The position numbers and the translations under genes were made by a program. 50,249 bases of DNA from Streptomyces sp. H27-C3 (lineage in GTDB: Bacteria; Actinomycetota; Actinomycetes; Streptomycetales; Streptomycetaceae): positions 1 through 50,249 of the forward strand of contig NZ_JASITA010000049.1 of NCBI RefSeq assembly GCF_030063415.1, in the 5' to 3' direction. Positions 33,650 through 42,225 of this stretch are shown here, piece after piece; positions within the stretch are counted from its first letter, which is position 1; every line of letters begins with the position of its first letter. The notes under the pieces were generated by a model. That model saw only the letters and a program-made list of their open reading frames with translations, was not told the DNA's origin and did not search any database.

Positions 33650-34252
33650 TCACGGCTTGCGGCCGAACCACCCGGCGAGCTTGTCGATGTCCGAGGCGTC
33701 GTCGGGAACCTCCACAACCGGGCCGAAGGGCACCGGGTTGCCGCGAGGCTGGGCCGGTGCGTCCTCGTGCATGGTGGCGACCAGGCCGGCCACCACAGCC
33801 TGGTCCCATCCGGGCTGTTGGCCCGTGGCCTTCGCCAGATCCCAGGTGTGCAGGATGAACTCCGAAATGTAGGAGGCCACCGTCGCGGACCCGCTCTGCG
33901 CGCCCCACGGCATCTTGAACTCCTTCTTCAGGAGCGCGTCGTCGGACCATACGGCCACGGCGTCCCGGACGGCGTCGTCCCACGCCCGCACCCATCCGCC
34001 ATCGGGCACGTCCTCCGCGATGTGAGGGACGCTGAAGAAGTCACCGCCCGAGCCCAGTGCCGACACCCGGCGAAGGACGGAGACCAGGTGGCTGGAGAGC
34101 GTGCGCACGTCGTACTCGGGGCACGGGGTGGCGTCGCCGTATTGGTCCGCGCGGACTCCGGCGAGCGTGCGGCCGACGAGGTCGAGGGCCTTCTTCAGTT
34201 CGGGACGGGCGTCTGTCCCGAAGGGATCAGTGCTGTCGGTGCTTTCAGTCAT
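33650..34252 (-). CDS. TIGR03086-family (DinB/MDMPI-like) protein
   Basis: 200-residue protein with the mycothiol-dependent maleylpyruvate-isomerase-like N-terminal layout. TPCPEYDVRTLSSHL (about 42-56) and EFILHTWDLAKATGQ contain the histidines that usually bind metal in this family. Members may be thiol-dependent enzymes; here detoxification of reactive quinones is conceivable but unproven. It is divergent from the WYL regulator, a pairing common in Streptomyces, and is probably regulated by it. Confidence 0.85.
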   Translation of the reverse strand: MTESTDSTDPFGTDARPELKKALDLVGRTLAGVRADQYGDATPCPEYDVRTLSSHLVSVLRRVSALGSGGDFFSVPHIAEDVPDGGWVRAWDDAVRDAVAVWSDDALLKKEFKMPWGAQSGSATVASYISEFILHTWDLAKATGQQPGWDQAVVAGLVATMHEDAPAQPRGNPVPFGPVVEVPDDASDIDKLAGWFGRKP

Positions 34253-34313
34253 GTCACCAGTCTGGAGTCGAAAGTGGCCACCCTCTGGACAGTTTTGTCG
34301 AGGAGAATCAACA

Positions 34314-35300
34314 ATGCGTGCTGACCGCTTAGTGGCGACGCTGCTGTTCCTGCAGTCTCGCGAGCGCGTGACCGTCCGCGAAGTGGCGGCCGAACTGGAG
34401 ATCTCCGAGCGGACGGCGCGGCGGGACTTGGAGGCGCTGGCGACAGCGGGGGTCCCTGTCTACTCCCAACCCGGACGCGGCGGCGGATGGTCGCTCGTGG
34501 GCGGCGCCCGTACGGATCTGTCGGGGTTGAACACGGGGGAGATCCGTGCGCTGTTCCTGTTCGCGGGCGCGGCGTCCTCGGCGGTGCCCGAGCTGCGGCT
34601 GGTCCTCCGCAAGCTCATGTGGGCCCTTCCGTCGCGCCTGCGGCCAGCGGCGGAGGCGGCTTCACGGACGCTCGTGATCGACGAGACGGACTGGCCGAGC
34701 ATCGCCGTCGGAGCCGAGGACGCCCACCTCCGGGCACTCCAGCAGGCTGTGATCGACGGACTCCAGGTCCGGGTCGGCTACACCGCTCAGGAGGAGCCCG
34801 CTCAGGAATGGGCCGTGCACCCCCTCGGACTGGTCTTCAAGGCGGGGTGCCGCTACCTCGTCGCCGGATCGGAGGGCGGGCTGCGCGTGTTCGAGGTCGG
34901 CCGGATCACGGCCGCCGTCGTGACGGGCGAACCGGTCGACCGGCCGGAGTCCTTCAACCTCGCCGCGGTCTGGAGGTCCTTCGCCGGGCAGCTCGAAGAG
35001 CGCCTGCTCACCGCGACGGTGCGGGCTCGCGTCCGGCACGTCTCCCTGCTGGCCCTCCAGAGCCAGCAGGGCATCCGGGTGCGGGTCGGCAGGGAGGTCG
35101 GCGGATGGGTGGGAATCGAGGTTGACGGCCCGTCCCTGGACGTTCTGGTGGCGCGGCTGGCTGGGCTCGGATCGCGCGTGGAGGTGGTCGGCCCGCCCGA
35201 AGCCTGCGAACGGCTCGCCCGGCTCGCGGGCGAACTGGCCTCTCTTTATCTGCCTCCGAACAACATGGAGCAGGTTTCCCGCGAGCTCCTGATCCAATGA
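34314..35300 (+). CDS. WYL-domain transcriptional regulator (YafY-like)
   Basis: 328-residue regulator with an N-terminal HTH (about 1-60; RERVTVREVAAELEISERTARRDLEALA) and a WYL-type ligand-binding domain (about 140-300; VHPLGLVFKAGCRYLVAGSEGG). The ATG at 34314 follows AGGAG; the frame upstream to 34101 is antisense to the neighbour and not needed. Codon 6 is TTA (34329-34331), so expression may need the bldA tRNA. The 61-base divergent gap repeats the word TCTGGA (in CTGGAGTC and CTCTGGACAG), a possible operator. Confidence 0.9.
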   Translation: MRADRLVATLLFLQSRERVTVREVAAELEISERTARRDLEALATAGVPVYSQPGRGGGWSLVGGARTDLSGLNTGEIRALFLFAGAASSAVPELRLVLRKLMWALPSRLRPAAEAASRTLVIDETDWPSIAVGAEDAHLRALQQAVIDGLQVRVGYTAQEEPAQEWAVHPLGLVFKAGCRYLVAGSEGGLRVFEVGRITAAVVTGEPVDRPESFNLAAVWRSFAGQLEERLLTATVRARVRHVSLLALQSQQGIRVRVGREVGGWVGIEVDGPSLDVLVARLAGLGSRVEVVGPPEACERLARLAGELASLYLPPNNMEQVSRELLIQ

Positions 35301-35520
35301 GTTGGATCGTGTCCGATAAGTATCACAAGCCGGACTCACCATCCGCTGGGGGGTGACGGGACCGCATCTACACAGCCCTTCTCGCAGCGTTACCGGAACT
35401 AACCGTGCTCGCACATAGTTGACGACCATCTGTACCCGGTCTCGTTGACCCGTTCATTTCGCTCCGGCAGCATTCTTTAATGCGGCCGGCGGTGCCGCCG
35501 TCGCGAAAGAGGGATGGGAA

Positions 35521-36900
35521 TTGTCCGGGATGCTGCGTGACCGTGAAGATCACTCGCTGGCGGCGGAGTTTGCCCGGTCCATGGACCGCACCTCCTCTGT
35601 GGACCACGAGAGCACCAGTGACGTCCTGGAATGGATGGAGCAGCGTCACCGGGCTCATGATTTCCAGGTGAACCGCATTCCCCTCGCCGATCTGGACGGG
35701 TGGAATTTCGAGCCGGGCACGGGAAATCTGGTGCACCGAAGTGGACGCTTCTTCACCGTCGAGGGGCTTCACGTCACCCGTGAAGAGCCACACCAGGAGT
35801 GGCAGCAGCCGATCATCAAGCAGTCCGAGGTCGGGATCCTCGGGATCCTCGCCAAGGAGATCGACGGGGTTCTGCATTTCCTGATGCAGGCCAAGATGGA
35901 ACCCGGCAACTCCAACCTGCTTCAGCTGTCGCCCACGGTGCAGGCGACCCGCAGCAACTACACCAAGGTCCACAAGGGCTCGAACGTCAGGTATATCGAC
36001 TACTTCCTCTCCCGCTCCCCGGCGCATCAGATCCTCGCGGACTCGCTGCAGTCCGAGCACGGCTCCTGGTTCCTGCACAAAGTCAACCGGAACATGATCG
36101 TCAAAACGGCCGAGGACGTGCCGGAGCACGAGGACTTCCGCTGGCTGACCCTCGGCCAGATCGGCCAACTGCTCCTGGCCGACAACGTCGTGAACATGGA
36201 CGCCCGTACGGTTCTGGCCTGTGCGCCGGTCCGGCACGAGGAGCCCGGCGCCTTGTGGCCGGACAGCGAGGTGCTGTCCCGTTTCAGCTGGGAGCGAGCC
36301 CGCCAGGTGGTGCGTGCCGAGCGCATTCCGCTGGCGGACGTGGCCGGCTGGAAGCGCGGCGAAGCCTCCATCGACCATGAGGAGGGCCGCTACTTCGGCG
36401 TCGTCGCCGTCTCGGTGGCGGCGGGCAGCCGGGAGGTCAGCGGCTGGAGCCAGCCGTTGTTCGAACCTTACGGCCTCGGCGTTACCGCGTTCCTGACCCG
36501 CTCCTTCAACGGCGTCCCGCACCTGTTGGCACATGCTCGGGTCGAGGCCGGGTTCCTCGACACCGTCGAGCTCGCGCCCACCGTCCAGTACACGCCGGAG
36601 AACTACCGACACGTGACCGGCCCGAGCCGTCCCCCGTTTCTCGACCTGGTGCTCGACGCGGATGCCTCGCGGGTCCGCTACGAGGCTGTGCACTCCGAGG
36701 AGGGCGGCCGCTTCCTGAACGCCGAGAGCCGCTACCTGTTTGTCGAGGTAAGCGAGTCCGAGGCGCCCGACGAGCCGCCCCCCGGCTATCTGTGGGTCAC
36801 TCCCGGGCAGCTGACCTCCCTGACCCGGCACGGGCACTACGTCAACGTGCAGGCACGAACTCTGCTGGCCGTCCTGAACGCGGGATGCGTGCGGCTGTGA
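35521..36900 (+). CDS. NDP-hexose 2,3-dehydratase (SpnO/TylX3 type)
   Basis: 459-residue enzyme made of two homologous halves, each with RIPLAD(L/V)xGW near its start (about 49 and 265), a GRFFTVEG- or GRYFGVVAV-type segment and an (L/A)xLSPTVQxT-like motif. It removes water across C-2/C-3 of TDP-4-keto-6-deoxyglucose, the first step of 2-deoxygenation. The TTG at 35521 lies six bases after GAGGGA and gives full family length; the ATG at 35530 is the alternative. It heads a four-gene sugar operon and overlaps the next start. The 220 bases before it hold no gene and should contain the promoter. Confidence 0.93.
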   Translation: MSGMLRDREDHSLAAEFARSMDRTSSVDHESTSDVLEWMEQRHRAHDFQVNRIPLADLDGWNFEPGTGNLVHRSGRFFTVEGLHVTREEPHQEWQQPIIKQSEVGILGILAKEIDGVLHFLMQAKMEPGNSNLLQLSPTVQATRSNYTKVHKGSNVRYIDYFLSRSPAHQILADSLQSEHGSWFLHKVNRNMIVKTAEDVPEHEDFRWLTLGQIGQLLLADNVVNMDARTVLACAPVRHEEPGALWPDSEVLSRFSWERARQVVRAERIPLADVAGWKRGEASIDHEEGRYFGVVAVSVAAGSREVSGWSQPLFEPYGLGVTAFLTRSFNGVPHLLAHARVEAGFLDTVELAPTVQYTPENYRHVTGPSRPPFLDLVLDADASRVRYEAVHSEEGGRFLNAESRYLFVEVSESEAPDEPPPGYLWVTPGQLTSLTRHGHYVNVQARTLLAVLNAGCVRL

Positions 36901-37901
36901 CAGTCCGCGAAGTCCGGCCTGTACGGATAGCCGTCCTGGGCTGCGCCGCGATTGCCCGCCGCCGGATGCTGCCCGCGTTCCATGCCTCGGCGCATACCCG
37001 CGTGGTGATGGTGGCGAGCCGGGACGGTCGGCGCGCGGCGGAACTGGCGGCCCCGTACGGCTGCCGGGCGGCGGCGGGCTACGACGCTGCCCTGGAGGCC
37101 CCCGAGGTCGACGCGGTCTATGTCCCGCTGCCCTCCGCCCTGCACGCGACTTGGGTGGAGAAGGCCCTGCTCGCGGGCAAGCACGTGCTTGCCGAGAAGC
37201 CGCTGACACTCGACCGGAATCGGACCGCGGAGCTCGCGGCGCTCGCGCGCGAGCAGGGCCGGGCGTTGATGGAGAACGTCATGTTCGTCCATCACCCCCA
37301 GCACCATCGCGTCCGGCGGCTGATCGCAGAGGGAGCCATCGGCGAACTGCGCACCTTCCACGCCTCATTCACCGTGCCCCGGCTGCCGATCAGTGACATC
37401 CGCTTCGCCCCCGCGCTGGGCGGCGGTGCCCTGACCGACACCGGGGTCTATCCGGTGCGGGCCGCCCTGCACTTCCTCGGAGACGGCCTCGAAGTGGTCG
37501 GCTCGTCCCTGACGAGAACGGCCGGACTCGACGTCGACACCGCCGGTACGGCGCTCCTCCGCACGCCCGGAGGCGTCACCGCGCAGCTGACCTTCGGCCT
37601 GGACCACGGATACCGCAGCGGTTACGAACTGGGCGGCTCCCGGGGGCGCATCGTGCTGAACCATGCGTTCACCCCGCCGGCCGACCACCGGCCGGTGATC
37701 CGTGTCGAGACCGCCGAGGGGGCTGTCGAAGTGGCCCCGGACCCCGCCGACCAAGTCGCGAACACGGTGGACGCCTTCGCGGCAGCGGCACGCACCGCCG
37801 CGCCGCTGGACGAGGCATCGATCGAACAAGCACGCCTGTTGGACGCAATCCGCCGAAAGGCAATCACCGGTACAGCCGATCAAATGGAGGTCATGGCGTG
37901 A
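36897..37901 (+). CDS. NDP-hexose 3-ketoreductase (SpnN/TylC1 type)
   Basis: 334-residue Gfo/Idh/MocA-family oxidoreductase with a Rossmann start (IAVLGCAAIARRRMLPAF) and the family EKPLTLD motif (about 98-104, catalytic lysine). It reduces the 3-ketone formed by the 2,3-dehydratase to give TDP-4-keto-2,6-dideoxyglucose. The GTG at 36897 overlaps the upstream stop (GTGA), a pattern frequent in this cluster; the ATG at 36885 is the alternative. The 3' end overlaps the thymidylyltransferase start by GTGA. Confidence 0.9.
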   Translation: MTVREVRPVRIAVLGCAAIARRRMLPAFHASAHTRVVMVASRDGRRAAELAAPYGCRAAAGYDAALEAPEVDAVYVPLPSALHATWVEKALLAGKHVLAEKPLTLDRNRTAELAALAREQGRALMENVMFVHHPQHHRVRRLIAEGAIGELRTFHASFTVPRLPISDIRFAPALGGGALTDTGVYPVRAALHFLGDGLEVVGSSLTRTAGLDVDTAGTALLRTPGGVTAQLTFGLDHGYRSGYELGGSRGRIVLNHAFTPPADHRPVIRVETAEGAVEVAPDPADQVANTVDAFAAAARTAAPLDEASIEQARLLDAIRRKAITGTADQMEVMA

Positions 37902-38767
37902 AAGGAATCATTCTGGCCGGGGGGCACGGCACCCGGCTCTATCCCAGCACGCTCGGAGTTTCCAAACAGCTGCTTCCCGTCTACGACAAGCCGATGATCT
38001 ACTACCCGCTCTCGATCCTCATGCTCGCCGGCATTCGCGAGATCCAGATCATCTCCGCGCCGACGGACCTCGCGAGTTTCCAAAGGCTCCTGGGCGACGG
38101 CGGCGACCTCGGCCTGACGTTGACCTACGCTGAGCAGGAGGAGCCCCGCGGCCTCGCCGAGGCGTTCCTCATCTCCGCCGACCACATCGGCGACGACTCC
38201 GTCGCCCTGGTCCTCGGCGACAACATCTTCCACGGCGCCGGGTTCGGTCAAGCGCTCCAGCAGCACGCGAAGTCGGTGGACGGCTGCGTCCTGTTCGGCT
38301 ACCCGGTCCCAGACCCTGAACGCTACGGGATAGGCCAGCTCGACGCGGACGGGCGGCTCATCGGGCTGGAGGAGAAGCCCGACCGGCCGCGCTCCAACCT
38401 GGCGATCACCGGACTGTACTTCTACGACAACAACGTCGTCGACATCGCGAAGAACCTGCGGCCGTCCGACCGCGGCGAACTTGAGATCACCGACGTCAAC
38501 CGGGTCTACCTCGAACGAGGCAAGGCCGAGCTGGTCGAGCTGGGCCGTGGCTTCGTCTGGCTGGACGCCGGGACACACGACGCGCTCAACGACGCCAGCC
38601 AGTACGTCCAGATCCTGGAGAACCGGCAGGGCATCCGGATCGCCTGTATCGAGGAGATCGCCTGGCGGATGGGATACATCGACCAGGAGGCGTGCCGCGC
38701 GCTGGGCCGCAAGCTGGCGAGTTCCCCCTACGGCCAGTACGTGCTCGACGTGGCTGCGAGCTCCTGA
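37898..38767 (+). CDS. rfbA: Glucose-1-phosphate thymidylyltransferase
   Basis: 289-residue RmlA/RfbA enzyme that makes TDP-glucose, the entry step of the deoxysugar route. The nucleotide-binding LAGGHGTRLYP (about 6-16), SKQLLPVYDKPMIYYPL and GDNIFHG motifs are intact. The GTG start overlaps the 3-ketoreductase stop, with TGGAGG upstream. Confidence 0.96.
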   Translation: MKGIILAGGHGTRLYPSTLGVSKQLLPVYDKPMIYYPLSILMLAGIREIQIISAPTDLASFQRLLGDGGDLGLTLTYAEQEEPRGLAEAFLISADHIGDDSVALVLGDNIFHGAGFGQALQQHAKSVDGCVLFGYPVPDPERYGIGQLDADGRLIGLEEKPDRPRSNLAITGLYFYDNNVVDIAKNLRPSDRGELEITDVNRVYLERGKAELVELGRGFVWLDAGTHDALNDASQYVQILENRQGIRIACIEEIAWRMGYIDQEACRALGRKLASSPYGQYVLDVAASS

Positions 38768-38892
38768 CGGAACGAGTTCGTCATGCGCCGTCTGTCCACG
38801 ACGATCCCCGGCACGTCGCAGCTGCCTCGGCCGGCCCGCGCATCCCTGCCCGGCGCCCGTGGCCGGCTCAACTCATATCTGGAGGACATCCG

Positions 38893-39879
38893 ATGAGGAT
38901 TCTGGTCACCGGCGGGGCCGGGTTCATCGGCTCCCACTACGTCCGTTCCCTGCTCAACGGCGGCTTGGAGCCCCAGGGGACCGTCGAGGTCACCGTCCTC
39001 GACAACCTGACGTATGCCGGGAACCTCGGCAACATCCCGATCGGCCACGACCGCCTGAACTTCGTCCAGGGCGACATCGGCGACTTCCCCCTCCTGCTGG
39101 ATCTACTGCCGGGCCACGACGCGATCGTGCACTTCGCCGCCGAGTCGCACGTGGACCGGTCCCTTGTCGGCGGCCAGGACTTCGTCCGCACCAACGTGCT
39201 GGGCACCCAGTGCCTGCTCGACGCCGCCCTGCGCCGAGGCGTCGAGCGCTTCGTCCACGTGTCGACGGACGAGGTCTACGGCACCATCGAGCACGGCTCC
39301 TGGACCGAGGAGTGGCCGCTGCTGCCGAACTCGCCCTACGCCGCGTCAAAGGCGGCCTCGGACCTGGTGGCCAGATCCCACTGGCGCACCCATGGCGTCA
39401 ACCTGTCCATCACCCGCTGCTCCAACAACTACGGCCCGTACCAGCATCCGGAGAAGCTCATCCCGCGGTTCGCCACCAACCTGCTGGAGGGTGTCCGCGT
39501 CCCGGTCTACGGGAACGGCGGCAATGTCCGCGAATGGCTGCACGTGGACGACCACTGCCGGGCCGTCCACCTGGTCCTGCGCGACGGCCGCGCGGGCCGC
39601 ATCTACAACATCGGTGGCGGCGCCGAGCTGACGAACCTCGAGCTGACGCACCGCATCCTGGAGCTGTCCGGCACCGACCGATCGATGATCGAATACGTCA
39701 CCGACCGCAAGGGCCACGACCAGCGCTACTCCCTGGACAGCACCAGGATCCGGGAGGAACTCGGCTTCGAGCCCCTCGTCACCTTCGACACCGGACTGGC
39801 CGAGACGGTCGCCTGGTACCGGGACAACCCCGGATGGTGGAAGAGCGCCAAGTCCGCAGCGGAGGCGGCCGCGGTCTGA
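38893..39879 (+). CDS. rfbB: dTDP-glucose 4,6-dehydratase
   Basis: 328-residue extended SDR (RmlB/RfbB). The NAD motif TGGAGFIGSHYVR (about 6-18), HFAAESHVDRS, the STDEVYG active-site strand and the YAASKAASD catalytic Tyr-Lys pair are all present. It makes TDP-4-keto-6-deoxyglucose, the branch point for the genes at 35521, 36897, 495 and 1875. GGAGGA lies 6 bases upstream of the ATG. It is the last intact gene of the cluster on the right side. Confidence 0.96.
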   Translation: MRILVTGGAGFIGSHYVRSLLNGGLEPQGTVEVTVLDNLTYAGNLGNIPIGHDRLNFVQGDIGDFPLLLDLLPGHDAIVHFAAESHVDRSLVGGQDFVRTNVLGTQCLLDAALRRGVERFVHVSTDEVYGTIEHGSWTEEWPLLPNSPYAASKAASDLVARSHWRTHGVNLSITRCSNNYGPYQHPEKLIPRFATNLLEGVRVPVYGNGGNVREWLHVDDHCRAVHLVLRDGRAGRIYNIGGGAELTNLELTHRILELSGTDRSMIEYVTDRKGHDQRYSLDSTRIREELGFEPLVTFDTGLAETVAWYRDNPGWWKSAKSAAEAAAV

Positions 39880-40007
39880 CGAGCTCGTGCACGGTGGGCG
39901 GTGAGACCTCGTCCACGTCATCGCCGAGATCATGGGGCGCCTCGGAGCCGAGAGCCGCTTCCGGACCTGTCGCGGAGTGCGGCCCGCCGGTGTTCCGAGC
40001 CCCGATC
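39880..40007. other. Cluster-to-flank junction
   Basis: 128 bases between the 4,6-dehydratase and the truncated tap gene. The plus strand reads VHVIAEIMGRLGAE from about 39911, which may be the last trace of a sugar-nucleotide epimerase or dehydratase gene. This is a guess; nothing intact is present. Confidence 0.35.
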
Positions 40008-40947
40008 TCGTAGTACCGCGGCGAGCTCCGCCGGCGGCAGCTGGGCGGCGCTCCCCCAGGAGCGGGTGTCGAGTGCGCCCCACGGCAGGATCGCGAACTG
40101 CACGCACTGGCGCTGCCCGCCGGCCGCGGGGCGGTAGACCCGAGCCCAGGGGCCGAAGCCGCGCCGGGTGAGCTGCCACTTGGCCTTGGTGATCTGCTTG
40201 AGGACCTTGTGGTCCTCGGGAAGGCGCAGGCCTCTGCGGTCTTCGAGCGTGGCGGGCAGCGCGAGGCGTTCGGCGGCGGCTGTGGTGATGACGATGAGCG
40301 GGTCGCCGTCCTTGCCGTTGCGGTTCAGCCGGGGTGTGCCGAGTTTCGCCTCGGTCAGGGTCCATTCGACGAGTGCGGCGAAGTTCTTGGCCGGGCAGTC
40401 GAGCACCAGGCCGCCGACGCAGTACAGCGATCCGTCGCCGTCCAGCGCACCGAGCGGACCGTGTGCGAAGCGCGGGTCGACGGCGGCCGGGGCGGGGGCC
40501 GGCTTCTTCGCGACGGCCTTCTTCACTCTCGGGCGCCGCGACGTCGCGCTCGCCCTGGCGGTGCTCGCCGACGCCGCGGCGGGAGCAGCGTCGGGAGCCG
40601 ACACCGGTGCCGGCCGCGGTGCCGGCCGCGGTGCCGGCCGGGCCTGTGAATGACTGCGGCACCGCCGGGTTGCCGCTGGTGGGCGTGCCGGGGTTGCGGG
40701 CGGCGAGGCCGTCCAGGAGCCGGATGTATGCGGCGCGTTTCGGCGGCCGGGGCTCGGTCCGCCCCGACTCCCAGCCGGTGATGGTCTCGCGCCGCACCGA
40801 CAGCGCCCGCGCGACCTGGTCCTGACTCAGCCCTCCTGCCTCACGCAGTCGCTTGCGTTCGGCGGGATCCGGCAAGTCGTCCTGCGCAGCCGCCTGTTCC
40901 AGCAACGCGTCGACCGACGCGAACGGCTTGTCGTGCTCGTTGGACAC
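40008..40947 (-). pseudogene. tap: Truncated, frameshifted telomere-associated protein gene
   Basis: The minus strand starts with GTG at 40947 behind a GGAGGTGAT site. It reads an XRE-type HTH (KRLREAGGLSQDQVARALSVRRETITGWESG) and then a conserved block after a frameshift near 40605 (DPRFAHGPLGALDGDGSLYCVGG, then WQLTRRGFGPWARVYRP). This is the N-terminal third of Tap, the protein that loads the terminal protein on telomeres of Streptomyces linear replicons. Similarity stops near 40008, well short of the usual length of more than 700 residues. The gene is therefore broken by truncation and by a frameshift next to a 12-base tandem repeat. Confidence 0.8.
40606..40641. repeat. 12-bp tandem repeat, three units
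   Basis: GGTGCCGGCCGC at 40606-40617 and 40618-40629, and GGTGCCGGCCGG at 40630-40641. It encodes an Ala-Gly-Thr-Ala repeat in the tap pseudogene and sits beside its frameshift. Confidence 0.9.
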
Positions 40948-41090
40948 AGCGATCACCTCCATCCCCCACCCCACTCGGAACACACAGCTGGTCGCATCGA
41001 AACGCACAACATTTCCTTGAGTCCACATCCAGGTGCAGCGATGATCGTCCACAAGGGGCCCTGAGCGCCGATCTCCGCCCCGGATGACGG

Positions 41091-41122
41091 ATGGGGCCCC
41101 GGGGCGATGGGGCCCCGGGGCG
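41091..41122. repeat. 16-bp tandem duplication
   Basis: ATGGGGCCCCGGGGCG occurs twice in a row (41091-41106 and 41107-41122). It lies in the gene-free stretch 40948-41246, where I see nothing else. Confidence 0.85.
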
Positions 41123-41246
41123 GTTGATCGTCAACGAGAGGCGCACTCAGGCGGCTTATCGGGGCTACTGATCACGGCCGGGGGCTGTAGGTTCTCGCGG
41201 CCCGTGACATAGGCCGTCGCCCTGACCAGGGGCTCTCTGGGCTGTC

Positions 41247-41690
41247 TCAGCCCATGTGCGTGTCTGGTATCTCAGGATCGTGGCATTTCTTCAGGGTCGG
41301 CTTCGGCAGTCGACCAACAGCTTCTGCCCACTCACGCTGGGCTGGTGCCCGCTCCATGCGGCTTGCGATGTCCGTCTTGACCGTGGCGTCCAAGGTTTCC
41401 GGGAGCTTGCCGAAAGTGGCGGGAAGCATGTCGAGCAGGCTCAAGAACTGCTCGCCGCTCGGGGCCGTCAGCAGCAGTTCGCATCTCCATTGCGGCGACA
41501 CCTCGGGGCGGTGACTGAGGTGATGCACGAGTGCGGGGGACAAGTAGTGCGTCGCTCCGGGAGCGAGGTGGTCCCGAAGCCAGTCGACCGGAAGCTGCTG
41601 GCTGAAGCCGTATGCACCGGCCTCCCGCTCCAGATCGAGGAGCTGTTCGGTATCGACTGCCCGGATCGTGCGGGGAAGAGTTGGGGCCAT
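41247..41690 (-). CDS. Hypothetical protein
   Basis: 147-residue frame with coding-like codon use and balanced composition (TEQLLDLEREAGAYGFSQQLP near the start, QWRCELLLTAPSGEQFLSLLDML in the middle). No domain recognised. The ATG at 41690 lacks a clear ribosome site, so the start may be elsewhere. It lies in the broken-replicon region between tap and dnaB remnants. Confidence 0.5.
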   Translation of the reverse strand: MAPTLPRTIRAVDTEQLLDLEREAGAYGFSQQLPVDWLRDHLAPGATHYLSPALVHHLSHRPEVSPQWRCELLLTAPSGEQFLSLLDMLPATFGKLPETLDATVKTDIASRMERAPAQREWAEAVGRLPKPTLKKCHDPEIPDTHMG

Positions 41691-41877
41691 GCCGTGATGA
41701 TGCCAAGAAGCCGCCGCAGGGCCGGCAGCGCTCTTCCCCTTCGTGGGGCCAGCCCTCCATCACCCATAAGAGTGAACGCTCCGAGCTGCGGATCTCATAG
41801 TCGCTGCATAAATGCCATCCATATGCAGCTGACGCTGAGATTATGAAGCGGAATTTGAGACCGTACAGGGGCGGGCG

Positions 41878-42222
41878 TCACGTCTGGGCCATGTCGACGA
41901 ACCGGCTGTAGTGGAGTTGCGCAGCGACGGTGATCGTTGCTGTTGGTCCTCCCCTGTGCTTGCCGATGATCAGGTCGGCTTCGCCCGCGCGCGGTGACTC
42001 CTTCTCGTACGCGTCCTCGCGGTGCAGGAGAATCACGATGTCCGCGTCCTGTTCGATGGCGCCGGACTCCCGCAGGTCGGAGATCATCGGCTTCTTGTCC
42101 TGGCGCTGTTCGGGGCCGCGGTTGAGCTGGGACAGGACCACGACGGGCACGTTCAACTCCTTGGCCAGGAGTTTGAACTGGCGGCTCATCTCGGAGACTT
42201 CGACCTGCCGGTTCTCGGCCTT
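41878..42222 (-). pseudogene. dnaB: DnaB-like helicase, C-terminal fragment
   Basis: The last about 115 residues of a DnaB-type replicative helicase: RQVEVSEMSRQFKLLAKELN, then VVLSQLNRGPEQRQDKKPM, DLRESGAIEQDADIVILLHR and the terminal HYSRFVDMAQT. The upstream part, with the Walker A motif, is missing; the reading frame stops matching near 42222, where an IS1182-like remnant begins. It belongs to the same gene as the N-terminal piece at 43015-43297. The divergence from a housekeeping dnaB context suggests an accessory copy. Confidence 0.85.
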
Positions 42223-42225
42223 AGC

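Noticed and set aside
38481..40013. 510-residue plus-strand open frame over the sugar genes
   Set aside because: Overlaps the thymidylyltransferase and 4,6-dehydratase genes in another frame; a shadow.
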